Below, piece after piece: positions 1 through 6,422 of a DNA stretch of 8,816 nucleotides. Positions within the stretch are counted from its first letter, which is position 1; every line of letters begins with the position of its first letter. The translations under genes were made by a program, and so were the position numbers. The stretch comes from JBNJEA01 sp051745395. GTDB taxonomy: Bacteria > Desulfobacterota > Desulfobacteria > Desulfobacterales > Desulfosalsimonadaceae. The notes under the pieces are model-generated. The model was given only the letters and a program-made list of their open reading frames with translations, made no database searches and had not been told where the DNA came from. Where the stretch lies: assembly GCA_051745395.1 (NCBI GenBank), contig JBNJEA010000122.1, forward strand, positions 1-8,816, in the 5' to 3' direction.

Positions 1-166
<166 letters not shown>

Positions 167-171
167 TAATT

Positions 172-368
172 CCTAAATTGAGCGATTTTCAAGTTTGCCG
201 CAGATACAAGGAAGATGCAGACGAGCTATAGTGGACTATGCGAGGCTGCATCTGACGCAGTAGATGCGGCAAAATTGAAAATCCCGGAGGGTTTCAGATT
301 TTTAAATATAAATTGCTATAATCCTTTACAAAATCATTTTTTTAAAAATCTGAAACGCTCAATTTAGG
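172..368. mobile_element. MITE-like palindromic element (13-bp TIRs, TAATT target duplication)
   Basis: A 197-bp element with perfect 13-bp terminal inverted repeats (CCTAAATTGAGCG at 172-184, its reverse complement at 356-368). It is flanked by a 5-bp direct repeat TAATT at 167-171 and 369-373, the expected footprint of transposition. It has no coding capacity. Two large hairpin arms fill the interior. Arm 1 pairs 184-202 with 265-283 (18 of 19 bases) and contains a second stem, 213-220 with 246-253, topped by a small ATAGTGGACTAT palindrome at 228-239. Arm 2 pairs 291-306 with 341-356, a perfect 16 bp. The whole can fold into a three-way junction on either strand. Such architecture fits a non-autonomous element mobilised in trans by a DDE transposase; the family is not identifiable here. 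A transcribed structured RNA is a less likely alternative. Confidence 0.8.
291..356. repeat. Perfect 16-bp inverted repeat (arm 2 of the mobile element)
   Basis: Bases 291-306 and 341-356 are exact reverse complements, separated by 34 AT-rich bases. The loop contains TGCTATAAT (314-322), which matches an extended -10 promoter element on the plus strand. No convincing -35 is visible, so an outward promoter from the element is only a possibility. Confidence 0.8.
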
Positions 369-373
369 TAATT

Positions 374-533
374 GTCATCGTGAAACAACACTTTCGTCAA
401 CAACGCATACTAATTTTTGGCAAAATTCAGATGACAAAAACAATTTCGAGAGACCCTATGATACATCGCCCTTCAGCAAACGCCCGTGGATATCACCAGG
501 GAAAAGGTTTTTTTTCCGTGCGGTAAACCGGGA
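374..533. other. Intergenic stretch downstream of mltA, nothing recognised
   Basis: One hundred and sixty bases between the mobile element and the end of mltA. No plausible gene was seen on either strand. For the minus-strand operon that ends at 534, the sequence just beyond contains only weak dyads (for example CCCTGG and CCACGGG around 485-505 on the minus strand) without a following T run, so no intrinsic terminator can be named. A run of eight T at about 509-516 belongs to no clear hairpin. Confidence 0.5.
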
Positions 534-1748
534 TTAATCGGGTAAAATCACCACAAAGTAAAGCCGGCCCCGGTGTTTCATGTAGCCGGCGGCGGTCTGC
601 GCATACCCGCCGCTGCCCCAGAAAATATCGGCGCGCCCCGGCCCGCGGATGGCGCTGCCCGTATCCTGGTTGGCGGCAAAGCGGGAAAAATCGACCCACT
701 GCGCAATTTTCCCGTCATCATCGCAGACCGGCTTTTTGGCCTGGAGATACAACAGGGAGCCGGACGGGGCGATACTTTGATCCAAAGCCACGGAACGGCC
801 CGGGGTCAGCACCTGCCCGATGCAGCCGACGCTCCGGTGGGGCCGGGTTTTGAAAAAGACGTAGCGGGGATTGGTATCGAAAATCTCGCGCATTTCGCCG
901 GGATGGGCGTCGATGTAGTCGGCAATGGCCTGCATCGACATTTCCTCCACGGAGATTTTGCCCTGATCGATCAGGTACTTGCCAATGCTTTTATAGGGCC
1001 GGCCGTTGGTGATATCGTAGCCGACATTGAGCATTTGCCCGTCTTTTAACCGGATTTGCCCCGATCCCTGGACATGGAGAAAAAACAGGGCCACCGGATC
1101 GGCCACCCAGGCGATGGGTTCGGCCCGGTCGGCCATGACATCGGTGTCGGCGATGGTCTGCCGGTCGAAATAGGGCACCAGCCCCGCCTCCGTCCGGCGG
1201 CCGATAATGGTCTTTTGCACGGAAACCTCCGGAAATTCTGACAGGTCCACGACCACCAGGTCCCCGGGACGGCGGTAGACCGGGTGGCAAAACCTCTCGG
1301 TCCGGCTGCGCCGGCCCTCGAGCAGCGGTTCGAAATAGCCGGTAAACAACACGTCCACCGGCTGGCTGCCCGCTTTGTGGACATAGAACACGGCATTTTC
1401 CGAAAGAAAGGATCGCAGTTTGGAAAGATCGGGGTCGGTTTCCAGCAGGGCGTGCAGGCGCTGTAATCCGGCCGCCAGGTCGGCTGCGCTATAGGCGTCC
1501 GGGCCGAATGCAAATGTCTTTTTTTCCGGCAGACGCCGGTAATAGGCCGCACTGGCTGAAACCGCTTGTGCAAGCCGGTCCAGGGCAAGATCATCAGTCA
1601 ATGCCGGCCAGTTTTTTTTCGGCAAGCGGCGCATGGCGGCATCCGCGGCCGCTGCGCTCGTGCCGGCAGCCATCAGCAAGGCCAGCACCACCGGCATGAC
1701 TATGACTGAAAATCGTTTACCCGGTGGCATCTTCATCGTCTTGGTCAT
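534..1748 (-). CDS. mltA: Membrane-bound lytic murein transglycosylase A (MltA), periplasmic
   Basis: A 404-residue lytic transglycosylase that cleaves the MurNAc-GlcNAc bond of peptidoglycan with 1,6-anhydro product formation. An N-terminal basic stretch and hydrophobic core (about residues 11-36, ending in an Ala-rich AAAADA) form a Sec signal peptide. The MltA domain covers roughly 130-295 (LFTGYFEP 135-142, HVQGSG 225-230). The C-terminal 3D domain, about 305-403, has its conserved aspartates D323, D362 (QDTGSAIRG) and D374 (RADIFWG). There is no lipobox cysteine, unlike the lipoprotein MltA of E. coli, so it may be soluble or tethered by an uncleaved signal. The open frame extends upstream to 1976, but that part is a shadow of rmuC. 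I chose the ATG at 1748, just upstream of the signal peptide, with GGAG about 10 nt ahead; ATGs at 1736 and 1730 are alternatives. Any of these starts overlaps the end of rmuC, suggesting translational coupling. Confidence 0.9.
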   Translation of the reverse strand: MTKTMKMPPGKRFSVIVMPVVLALLMAAGTSAAAADAAMRRLPKKNWPALTDDLALDRLAQAVSASAAYYRRLPEKKTFAFGPDAYSAADLAAGLQRLHALLETDPDLSKLRSFLSENAVFYVHKAGSQPVDVLFTGYFEPLLEGRRSRTERFCHPVYRRPGDLVVVDLSEFPEVSVQKTIIGRRTEAGLVPYFDRQTIADTDVMADRAEPIAWVADPVALFFLHVQGSGQIRLKDGQMLNVGYDITNGRPYKSIGKYLIDQGKISVEEMSMQAIADYIDAHPGEMREIFDTNPRYVFFKTRPHRSVGCIGQVLTPGRSVALDQSIAPSGSLLYLQAKKPVCDDDGKIAQWVDFSRFAANQDTGSAIRGPGRADIFWGSGGYAQTAAGYMKHRGRLYFVVILPD

Positions 1749-3270
1749 CGCTTTCCCACTCCATCCGGCGGGTTTTGGCCTCCACCGGCTCCGGGGCATC
1801 CAGGTCCTGCTGGTCATTGTGGACCGCCCCCATTTCGGAAAACTTTCGCGCCGAGACCAGCACCCGCCGCTCCAGCGATCCCACGGTACGGTTGTAGCTG
1901 CCCACGCACCGGTCCAAATCCCGGCCGAGGCGGTTGATATGCTCCACCATGGAATAGATTCTCGAATACAGGGCATTTCCGAGCTCGCTGACCGCCCGGG
2001 CGTTTTCCACCGCCGCCTCCTGCCGCCAGGCGTAGGCCACGGTCTTTAAAAGCGAGATCAACGTCGTGGGCGTGGCCAGGATCACGCCCCGGGCCGCGCC
2101 GTCTTCGATCAACGACGGCATCTGGGAAAGTGCGGCGGAAAAAAAGTTTTCGCCCGGCATAAACAGCACCACGAATTCGGGCGTGGGCGTAAAATGCGCC
2201 CAGTAGGACTTCTGGGCCAACTTGCCGATATGCTGCTGGACCTGGCCGGCATGCCGGGCCAGAAGCTGCTGGCTTTCATCGCCGGATTCGGCTTCCAGGG
2301 CATCGAGATACGCCGTGATCGACACCTTGGCATCAATGACGATCTGCCGGTTGTCGGGCAGGCGGACCACCATGTCCGGCCGGACGGTGCCGCCGTCCTG
2401 GTCGGCGGCCGTGGGCTGTTCATAGAAGTCGCAGTGGTTCTGCATGCCGGCGATTTCCACCACCCGCCTCAATGTCAGCTCGCCCCAACGGCCCCGCACG
2501 TGGGGCAGCCGCAGGGCGCCGACGAGCTTTCCGGTTTCGCGCTGCAGCGCCTGCTGGGTTTTGGCCAGCGAATCCACCTGCTCGGCCAGGCCGCCGTAGG
2601 CGTTTTGCCGGGCCTGCTCCATGGCCCGGACCTGCTGGTCGTATTGCTGAAGGCTGTCTAAAAGGGGCTGGACAAATTCGCGCATGGCTTTGGTACGACT
2701 GTCCACGTCGTTTCTGGCGGCGTCGAAATATTTTGAAAAGGTGGTTTTGGCCAGATCCAGAAACGACTGGTTGTTTTCCTGCAGGGCCCGCGAGGACAAA
2801 GAGGAAAAGGTTTCCACCATCCGGTTGCGCATGTCTTCGAACATGGCCGATTTTTCCTCGGCGGCCTTTTCCTGGTTTTCGATGGTCTTTTCCAGTTCGG
2901 CCCGCCGGGCCCCGGCATCGGCGAGTTGCGCGTTTAAGCGGCAAATTTCCTCGTTTTTTTCCTGCAGCCGGGCTTCGGTGGCCTGCAGGTGCTCCAAACT
3001 GGCGTTGGCCGCGGACAGGGCGTTGGCGGTTTCCATGTATTTTTCGGAAAGCCGCCGGTATTCATCGTTTAATTTTCCCAGTTCTTCGGCCCGGGCGCAA
3101 AGCTGGGTCTCCACCGTCGCCTTTTGGGCATCTGCGGCCGCCCGCCGGCCGTTGTAGATCAGCCGGGCGATGACAAAACCCAACAGGGCGCCGCCTATCA
3201 GCGCCGCTGCTGCATAGAGGATCTCGATCGGTATGGTCGGTATGGTCGGGAAGGAATTCGGCATTGACAT
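1717..3270 (-). CDS. rmuC: RmuC family protein (putative DNA recombination limiting factor)
   Basis: A 517-residue RmuC homologue. In E. coli, RmuC limits inversion between short inverted repeats and is predicted to carry a PD-(D/E)XK-like nuclease fold. A transmembrane segment lies at about 15-38, followed by a long charged coiled coil at about 45-250. The conserved core begins with RGRWGE (259-264), then RPDMVVRLPD with D299, and VIDAK with D313 and K315, which match the nuclease-like acidic/lysine motif. PEFVVLFMPGE (364-374) and ATPTTLISLLKTVAYAWRQE (399-418) are also family signatures. The C-terminus is acidic and probably disordered. The ATG at 3270 lies 16 nt after the moaC stop; no good Shine-Dalgarno sequence precedes it, and a small GAAA-loop hairpin sits there. 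A 9-bp tandem repeat at 3232-3249 encodes the N-terminal PTIPTIP. Confidence 0.93.
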   Translation of the reverse strand: MSMPNSFPTIPTIPIEILYAAAALIGGALLGFVIARLIYNGRRAAADAQKATVETQLCARAEELGKLNDEYRRLSEKYMETANALSAANASLEHLQATEARLQEKNEEICRLNAQLADAGARRAELEKTIENQEKAAEEKSAMFEDMRNRMVETFSSLSSRALQENNQSFLDLAKTTFSKYFDAARNDVDSRTKAMREFVQPLLDSLQQYDQQVRAMEQARQNAYGGLAEQVDSLAKTQQALQRETGKLVGALRLPHVRGRWGELTLRRVVEIAGMQNHCDFYEQPTAADQDGGTVRPDMVVRLPDNRQIVIDAKVSITAYLDALEAESGDESQQLLARHAGQVQQHIGKLAQKSYWAHFTPTPEFVVLFMPGENFFSAALSQMPSLIEDGAARGVILATPTTLISLLKTVAYAWRQEAAVENARAVSELGNALYSRIYSMVEHINRLGRDLDRCVGSYNRTVGSLERRVLVSARKFSEMGAVHNDQQDLDAPEPVEAKTRRMEWESDDQDDEDATG

Positions 3271-3274
3271 GGCC

Positions 3275-3286
3275 CGCGTTTCCGCG
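3275..3286 (-). promoter_or_regulatory. GAAA-tetraloop hairpin between moaC and rmuC
   Basis: On the transcribed (minus) strand the gap reads CGCG-GAAA-CGCG: four GC pairs closed by a GNRA-type tetraloop. It lies between the moaC stop codon and the rmuC ATG, four bases before the latter. It occupies the place where a ribosome binding site should be, and none is visible. A role in coupling rmuC translation to moaC is an inference; the hairpin is short and could be chance. Confidence 0.4.
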
Positions 3287-3778
3287 TTATCGGCTTTCGG
3301 ATGAATGTCGGGTATAGACGCCGCTTTTTCCGCCGGATTTTTCCAGCAGGCAGATATCGGAGATCACCATGGCCCGGTCATGGGACTTGCACATATCGTA
3401 AATGGTCAAAGCCGCCACGCTGGCCGCGGTCATGGCCTCCATTTCCACGCCGGTGCGGTCTTCTGCGAAGACCGTGGCCTCGATGCGAATGGTATGGGTC
3501 TCCGGATCCGGAAAAAATTCCACTTTTACCTGTCGGATCTGGATCGGATGACACATGGGGATCAGGGATGCGGTCTGCTTGGCGGCCATAATGGCCGCCA
3601 CCCGGGCCGTTTCCAGCACATTGGCCTTGCGGGTCTCGCCTCGGCTGATCTTTTCAAAGGTTTCGGCCGTCATGGCGATCTGTCCCCGGGCCACGGCCCG
3701 GCGGTCGGTCACCGGCTTTTCGCCCACGTCGACCATCCGGACGCGCCCTTCTTCATCGAGGTGCGTAAAATCGGTCAT
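3287..3778 (-). CDS. moaC: Cyclic pyranopterin monophosphate synthase MoaC
   Basis: A 163-residue MoaC, the enzyme that with the radical-SAM protein MoaA turns GTP into cyclic pyranopterin monophosphate, the first stable intermediate of molybdopterin synthesis; here it acts on the MoaA product 3',8-cyclo-dihydro-GTP. It aligns with E. coli MoaC along its whole length and keeps the numbering: K51, H77 (in MCHP), D128 and K131 of the TIYDMCK motif are all present, as is GVEMEAMTAASVAAL (110-124) and KSGGKSG near the end. The start at 3778 gives the family N-terminus (TH..EEG...MVDV), and AAGGA lies about 9 nt upstream. It follows the moaE-like gene by 12 nt in the same operon. No moaA is visible in the window. 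Confidence 0.96.
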   Translation of the reverse strand: MTDFTHLDEEGRVRMVDVGEKPVTDRRAVARGQIAMTAETFEKISRGETRKANVLETARVAAIMAAKQTASLIPMCHPIQIRQVKVEFFPDPETHTIRIEATVFAEDRTGVEMEAMTAASVAALTIYDMCKSHDRAMVISDICLLEKSGGKSGVYTRHSSESR

Positions 3779-3790
3779 GCCACGAAATCC

Positions 3791-4153
3791 TTATTCAATG
3801 AAATGCTCCGCCTTTTGCGTTACCGTCTGCTTGATCGCATCTATGGTGCGGCCCATGACGGAAAGCACGTTTTCCCGGATGTCGCCGGCCACGACCACGG
3901 CCATGATCTCGTCGCCCACGGCCAACTCCTGTTGATCGGTGATCTCCACCAGAATTTCCACGATCCCCGGCGTCTGCTTTTGCTCGGCCACGATGGGATC
4001 GATACGGCCGCGGTCCACGGACAGGGTCACACCGGAGACGTTGCGGCCGTTTCGGGAAAATTCCCGGACCACGCCCACGTGGGTTAAAATCATGCCGACG
4101 CGGCAATACTCGGGGTGGGCTTTGACCCGCGCGATCATTTGATTGATATCCAT
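3791..4153 (-). CDS. MoaE-like protein (short, altered active site)
   Basis: A 120-residue protein of the MoaE fold. MoaE is the large subunit of molybdopterin synthase, which with thiocarboxylated MoaD puts the dithiolene sulfurs onto the pyranopterin. Matching parts are VGMILTHVGVVREF (19-32, with R30 at the place of E. coli R39), QELAVGDEIMAVVVAG (75-90, like the family GELWPGDEI) and R93. It is about 30 residues shorter than E. coli MoaE. The histidine before R104 of E. coli is replaced, the C-terminal tail is missing, and the two catalytic lysines are represented by K108 and K114, with spacing 6 instead of 7 and without the PFWK context. It may be a divergent MoaE, or a relative with another role in cofactor handling. 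The ATG at 4153 has GGAG about 10 nt upstream; the mobA stop is 7 nt away. No moaD is seen. Confidence 0.75.
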   Translation of the reverse strand: MDINQMIARVKAHPEYCRVGMILTHVGVVREFSRNGRNVSGVTLSVDRGRIDPIVAEQKQTPGIVEILVEITDQQELAVGDEIMAVVVAGDIRENVLSVMGRTIDAIKQTVTQKAEHFIE

Positions 4154-4160
4154 CTTGCCC

Positions 4161-4763
4161 TTACTCCGTTATGGCCCGGCAGGCCGAATGAAAATCTTTT
4201 TCGGTATTGATATTGAAAAAGCTCCGCAATTCGGGGTCAATTTGCCGCAAGCGGGCCGGGGGGATTTTTTTTACCCGCTGCCGGGAAAAGACCCGCTGTA
4301 TTTTGAGTTTGCCCGCCCGGATATGGCGGCCCACCCGGTCCAAGCTTTGCCTGGCGTAGACCGCAAAAAGCGGCTCCGTTCCGGACGGGGTCTCCGGCAT
4401 CACGGCCGCAACACCGGGTTCGATTTCAGAGAGCACCAGTTCGACCATCTCCTTTTGAATAAACGGGGTATCGCAGGCGGCAACAAAAATATACGGATTT
4501 CTGGAATAAAACAGGCCCGCATGTATGCCGGTCAAAGAACTCCGGACCGGGAAAATATCGGAAACCAGGTCCACGTCCCATTCCAGGTATTGCAGGGGGG
4601 TGTTGGTCACGATCAGGATATCATCGAAAATCTCTGCAAAAACCTCGATGATCGGTTCAATGATCCGCCGGCCGGCGAGTTCGAAAAACGCCTTGTTTTG
4701 CCCGGAAAATCGAGAGCTCAAGCCGCCGGCGAGAATCACGCCGGTGCAGGGATGGGCCATCAT
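4161..4763 (-). CDS. mobA: Molybdenum cofactor guanylyltransferase (MobA-type NTP transferase)
   Basis: A 200-residue nucleotidyltransferase that joins GMP from GTP to molybdopterin, giving the dinucleotide cofactor used by the DMSO-reductase family (formate dehydrogenases, nitrate reductases and similar). The N-terminal nucleotide-binding loop is at 11-25 (LAGGLSSRFSGQNKA), close to the MobA consensus but with Phe for Met and Asn for Asp in the last part. The metal-site motif ACDTPF is at 96-101 with D98, and the typical FFNINTEKD end is at 182-190. I chose the ATG at 4763 because AGGTG lies 9 nt upstream and a good promoter places the transcript start near 4781. A GTG at 4775 is in frame but would leave almost no leader. 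First gene of the minus-strand operon. Confidence 0.88.
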   Translation of the reverse strand: MMAHPCTGVILAGGLSSRFSGQNKAFFELAGRRIIEPIIEVFAEIFDDILIVTNTPLQYLEWDVDLVSDIFPVRSSLTGIHAGLFYSRNPYIFVAACDTPFIQKEMVELVLSEIEPGVAAVMPETPSGTEPLFAVYARQSLDRVGRHIRAGKLKIQRVFSRQRVKKIPPARLRQIDPELRSFFNINTEKDFHSACRAITE

Positions 4764-4780
4764 GTATGGACGCACCTATT

Positions 4781-4817
4781 TCGTAATGATCATATGGCTT
4801 ACATGCGATGCGGGCAA
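4781..4817 (-). promoter_or_regulatory. Sigma-70-like promoter of the mobA-moaE-moaC-rmuC-mltA operon
   Basis: On the minus strand, TTGCCC (4817-4812) is followed after exactly 17 bases by TATGAT (4794-4789), five of six matches to the -10 consensus. The start of transcription would be near 4781, about 18 nt ahead of the mobA ATG. It is the only good candidate in the divergent region on this strand. No operator was recognised. Confidence 0.55.
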
Positions 4818-4863
4818 AATCTGCCGGCCGGCCACTGAGAATGCCAGATTGCAAACATAAATC

Positions 4864-4891
4864 TTGATCTTGCGTCCAGCCATAGTATACA
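4864..4891 (+). promoter_or_regulatory. Candidate promoter of pyrR
   Basis: TTGATC (4864-4869), a 16-base spacer and TATACA (4886-4891) lie about 45 bases upstream of the pyrR ATG. The short leader is T-rich and carries the direct repeat TTTCAAT at 4902-4908 and 4913-4919. It is too short for the classical PyrR-bound anti-antiterminator, and no terminator hairpin is present, so PyrR-dependent attenuation at this site is not supported. Confidence 0.4.
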
Positions 4892-4933
4892 CTGCGACTG
4901 TTTTCAATTGTTTTTCAATCAAGGAATTCACCG

Positions 4934-5473
4934 ATGCGACACATCACGGTGCTCGACGCTCCGGACATGGAACGGATTTTACGTCGGATGGCCAATGAAA
5001 TCCTGGAAACCCACAAGCAGGTCGACAACCTGGCACTGGTGGGCATTCACACCCGAGGTGTTTTTCTGGCCCGGCGGCTTTGCCGCCTGATTTCCCGGAT
5101 TGAATCCGCTGACGTGCCCACCGGGGCAATCGATATCAACCTCTACCGGGACGACTGGACGCGCATTTCCCATCAACCGGAGGTGCGCTCCACCGACATC
5201 GGCTTTGACATCGACGGCAGACAGATCATATTAGTCGATGACGTGCTCTACACCGGCCGGACCATACGGGCCGCCATGGATGCCATAGTGGATTTCGGCC
5301 GCCCCGCGCGCATTGAACTCTGTGTCTTAATCGACCGGGGGCACCGGGAACTGCCGATTCAATCCGATTATACCGGCAAATCCATCGAAACGCAACACAA
5401 GGACTCCGTCAATGTCCTCGTAACCGAATACGACAACAAAGACCGGGTGGACTTGCTGTCTCCGGCAACCTGA
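4934..5473 (+). CDS. pyrR: PyrR: pyrimidine regulatory protein / uracil phosphoribosyltransferase
   Basis: A 179-residue type I phosphoribosyltransferase of the PyrR family. Such proteins convert uracil and PRPP to UMP and, in many bacteria, bind pyr mRNA to control attenuation. The PRPP-binding loop is IILVDDVLYTGRT at 98-110 with the two aspartates D102 and D103. Other PyrR signatures are GIHTRGVFLARRL (37-49), GAIDINLYRDD (64-74) and IDRGHRELPIQSDYTGK (133-149). Length is normal. The ATG at 4934 has AAGGA 8 nt upstream. No pyr biosynthetic gene is near, and the leader shows no attenuator, so whether this copy regulates or only salvages uracil is open. It leads the plus-strand group that continues into moaB after 38 nt. 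Confidence 0.94.
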   Translation: MRHITVLDAPDMERILRRMANEILETHKQVDNLALVGIHTRGVFLARRLCRLISRIESADVPTGAIDINLYRDDWTRISHQPEVRSTDIGFDIDGRQIILVDDVLYTGRTIRAAMDAIVDFGRPARIELCVLIDRGHRELPIQSDYTGKSIETQHKDSVNVLVTEYDNKDRVDLLSPAT

Positions 5474-5511
5474 ACGCGTAACGCAAAACAGCGGATCCTT
5501 AAAAAAAGGCC

Positions 5512-6015
5512 ATGGGACGACACGAGCACAGCAAAAACGCGCCTGGAACCGTCAAAATGGGGATTGTTACTGTTTCTTCCTCCCGTACGGCCGACACGGA
5601 CAAAAGCGGTCAGTGGATCAAGCGGCTAGCGGAAAAAGAAGGTCACCGGGTTGTCGATTATCGTATCGTCACCGATGACCGCCACGAAATCGCCCGGGCC
5701 GTGACGGCCATCATCGAGGCCGCCGGTCCGCATGTAATGATCGTCAACGGGGGTACCGGCATTACCGAAAAAGACGTCACCATTGAAGCCGTCACCCCGC
5801 TGTTTGGCAAAACCCTGACGGCTTTCGGCCCCCTGTTTTCCCAGCTCAGCTTTGCACAGATCGATTCGGCTGCAATTTTATCACGGGCAACGGCCGGCAT
5901 TATCGGCAGCACAGCCGTGTTTTGCCTGCCGGGCAGCCTCAAGGCCTGCAAGCTGGCCTGCAAGGAATTGATTTTTACTGAGATCAGACATATTGCCGCC
6001 CATCTGGCATCATAG
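5512..6015 (+). CDS. moaB: MoaB/Mog-family molybdopterin-binding protein
   Basis: A 167-residue protein of the MoaB/MogA fold, which binds molybdopterin and adenylates it before metal insertion (the role shown for MogA and for MoaB of some archaea). The molybdopterin-binding motif NGGTGITEKD is at 79-88 and the second signature LPGSLKA at 139-145; VTVSSSRTADTDKSG (19-33) matches the family start. The histidine-rich N-terminus (MGRHEHS) is usual for this family and supports the ATG at 5512, although only a weak AAGG lies close before it. A later ATG at residue 16 would cut into the first strand. In an organism that may use tungsten as well as molybdenum, the metal cannot be told from sequence. 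It complements moaC, the moaE-like gene and mobA on the opposite strand. Confidence 0.9.
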   Translation: MGRHEHSKNAPGTVKMGIVTVSSSRTADTDKSGQWIKRLAEKEGHRVVDYRIVTDDRHEIARAVTAIIEAAGPHVMIVNGGTGITEKDVTIEAVTPLFGKTLTAFGPLFSQLSFAQIDSAAILSRATAGIIGSTAVFCLPGSLKACKLACKELIFTEIRHIAAHLAS

Positions 6016-6056
6016 GGGCAACGGCGGCAAATCATAAAACCAAGGAGACTGTTTTT

Positions 6057-6422
6057 ATGTTCGGTATCGGAATGCCGGAGTTGATTCTTATCCTCGCGGT
6101 TGCCTTAATCGTTATCGGGCCGAAAAAACTGCCCGATATGGCCCGATCCCTGGGCAAGGCTCTAAACGAATTCAAAACCGCCACCCAGGATTTCAAAGAC
6201 TCCATGGATGTGGAAATCAGAGACGACAAAAAAACCAAATCGTCCCATGATTTAGACAGCATCGAAGAACGCTACAAGCGCCGCGACCAGACGAACACAG
6301 CCGAAAGCCCGGCCGAAGACCCCCCGCCGGAAGCCAACACGGATCCGGCACAGCCACATGCAAAAACACAGACCCCCGATTCCGGAAACGACGACGGCCA
6401 CGGGCAGCGGAGCAATGGCTGA
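6057..6422 (+). CDS. tatB: Sec-independent translocase subunit TatA/TatB
   Basis: A 121-residue single-pass membrane protein of the twin-arginine export system. The order is typical: a very short periplasmic N-terminus, a transmembrane helix at about 7-21, a hinge GPKKLP (21-26), an amphipathic helix at about 27-48, and a charged, Pro-rich, disordered tail from about 55. Glu8 in the membrane helix, together with the FGIGMPEL start, is the TatB pattern; E. coli TatA has Gln there. Many deltaproteobacteria have proteins that blend the two, so TatA or a bifunctional form is possible. AAGGAG lies 9 nt before the ATG. The last 8 bases overlap tatC. It probably works with TatC just downstream to export folded, cofactor-bearing enzymes. 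Confidence 0.88.
   Translation: MFGIGMPELILILAVALIVIGPKKLPDMARSLGKALNEFKTATQDFKDSMDVEIRDDKKTKSSHDLDSIEERYKRRDQTNTAESPAEDPPPEANTDPAQPHAKTQTPDSGNDDGHGQRSNG

Noticed and set aside
172..368. CRISPR repeat or tRNA-like gene within the leftmost hairpin region.
   Set aside because: There is only one unit, with no regularly spaced repeats, and no tRNA arms or CCA end; TIRs with a target duplication explain it better.
1749..1976. Upstream extension of the mltA reading frame to an ATG at 1976 (76 more codons).
   Set aside because: This stretch lies inside rmuC in another frame, its translation is Trp/Arg-rich shadow sequence, and the signal peptide begins only after 1748.
2472..3173. A 233-codon open frame on the plus strand opposite rmuC.
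   Set aside because: Composition is Arg, Pro, Gly and Ala-rich with no domain, typical of an antisense shadow of a GC-rich gene; rmuC on the other strand is well supported.
3232..3249. Tandem 9-bp repeat TATGGTCGG x2 as a phase-variation tract.
   Set aside because: Two copies only, in frame, encoding PTIPTIP near the RmuC N-terminus; gain or loss of a copy would not shift the frame.
3305..4087. A 260-codon plus-strand open frame rich in His, Gly and Asp.
   Set aside because: It runs opposite both moaC and the moaE-like gene, which are recognised families. The His-rich composition is what the complement of such coding DNA gives.
4764..4775. GTG at 4775 as the mobA start.
   Set aside because: It would leave a leader of about six bases after the predicted transcript start, and the AGGTG that serves the ATG at 4763 would fall inside the gene.
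4143..4838. A 231-codon plus-strand open frame opposite mobA.
   Set aside because: No recognisable motif, and mobA carries clear family motifs on the opposite strand.
6358..6414. Earlier tatC start at 6358.
   Set aside because: It would add 19 residues unlike any TatC and overlap tatB by 65 bases; the ATG at 6415 gives an ATGGCTGA coupling site and the usual N-terminus.
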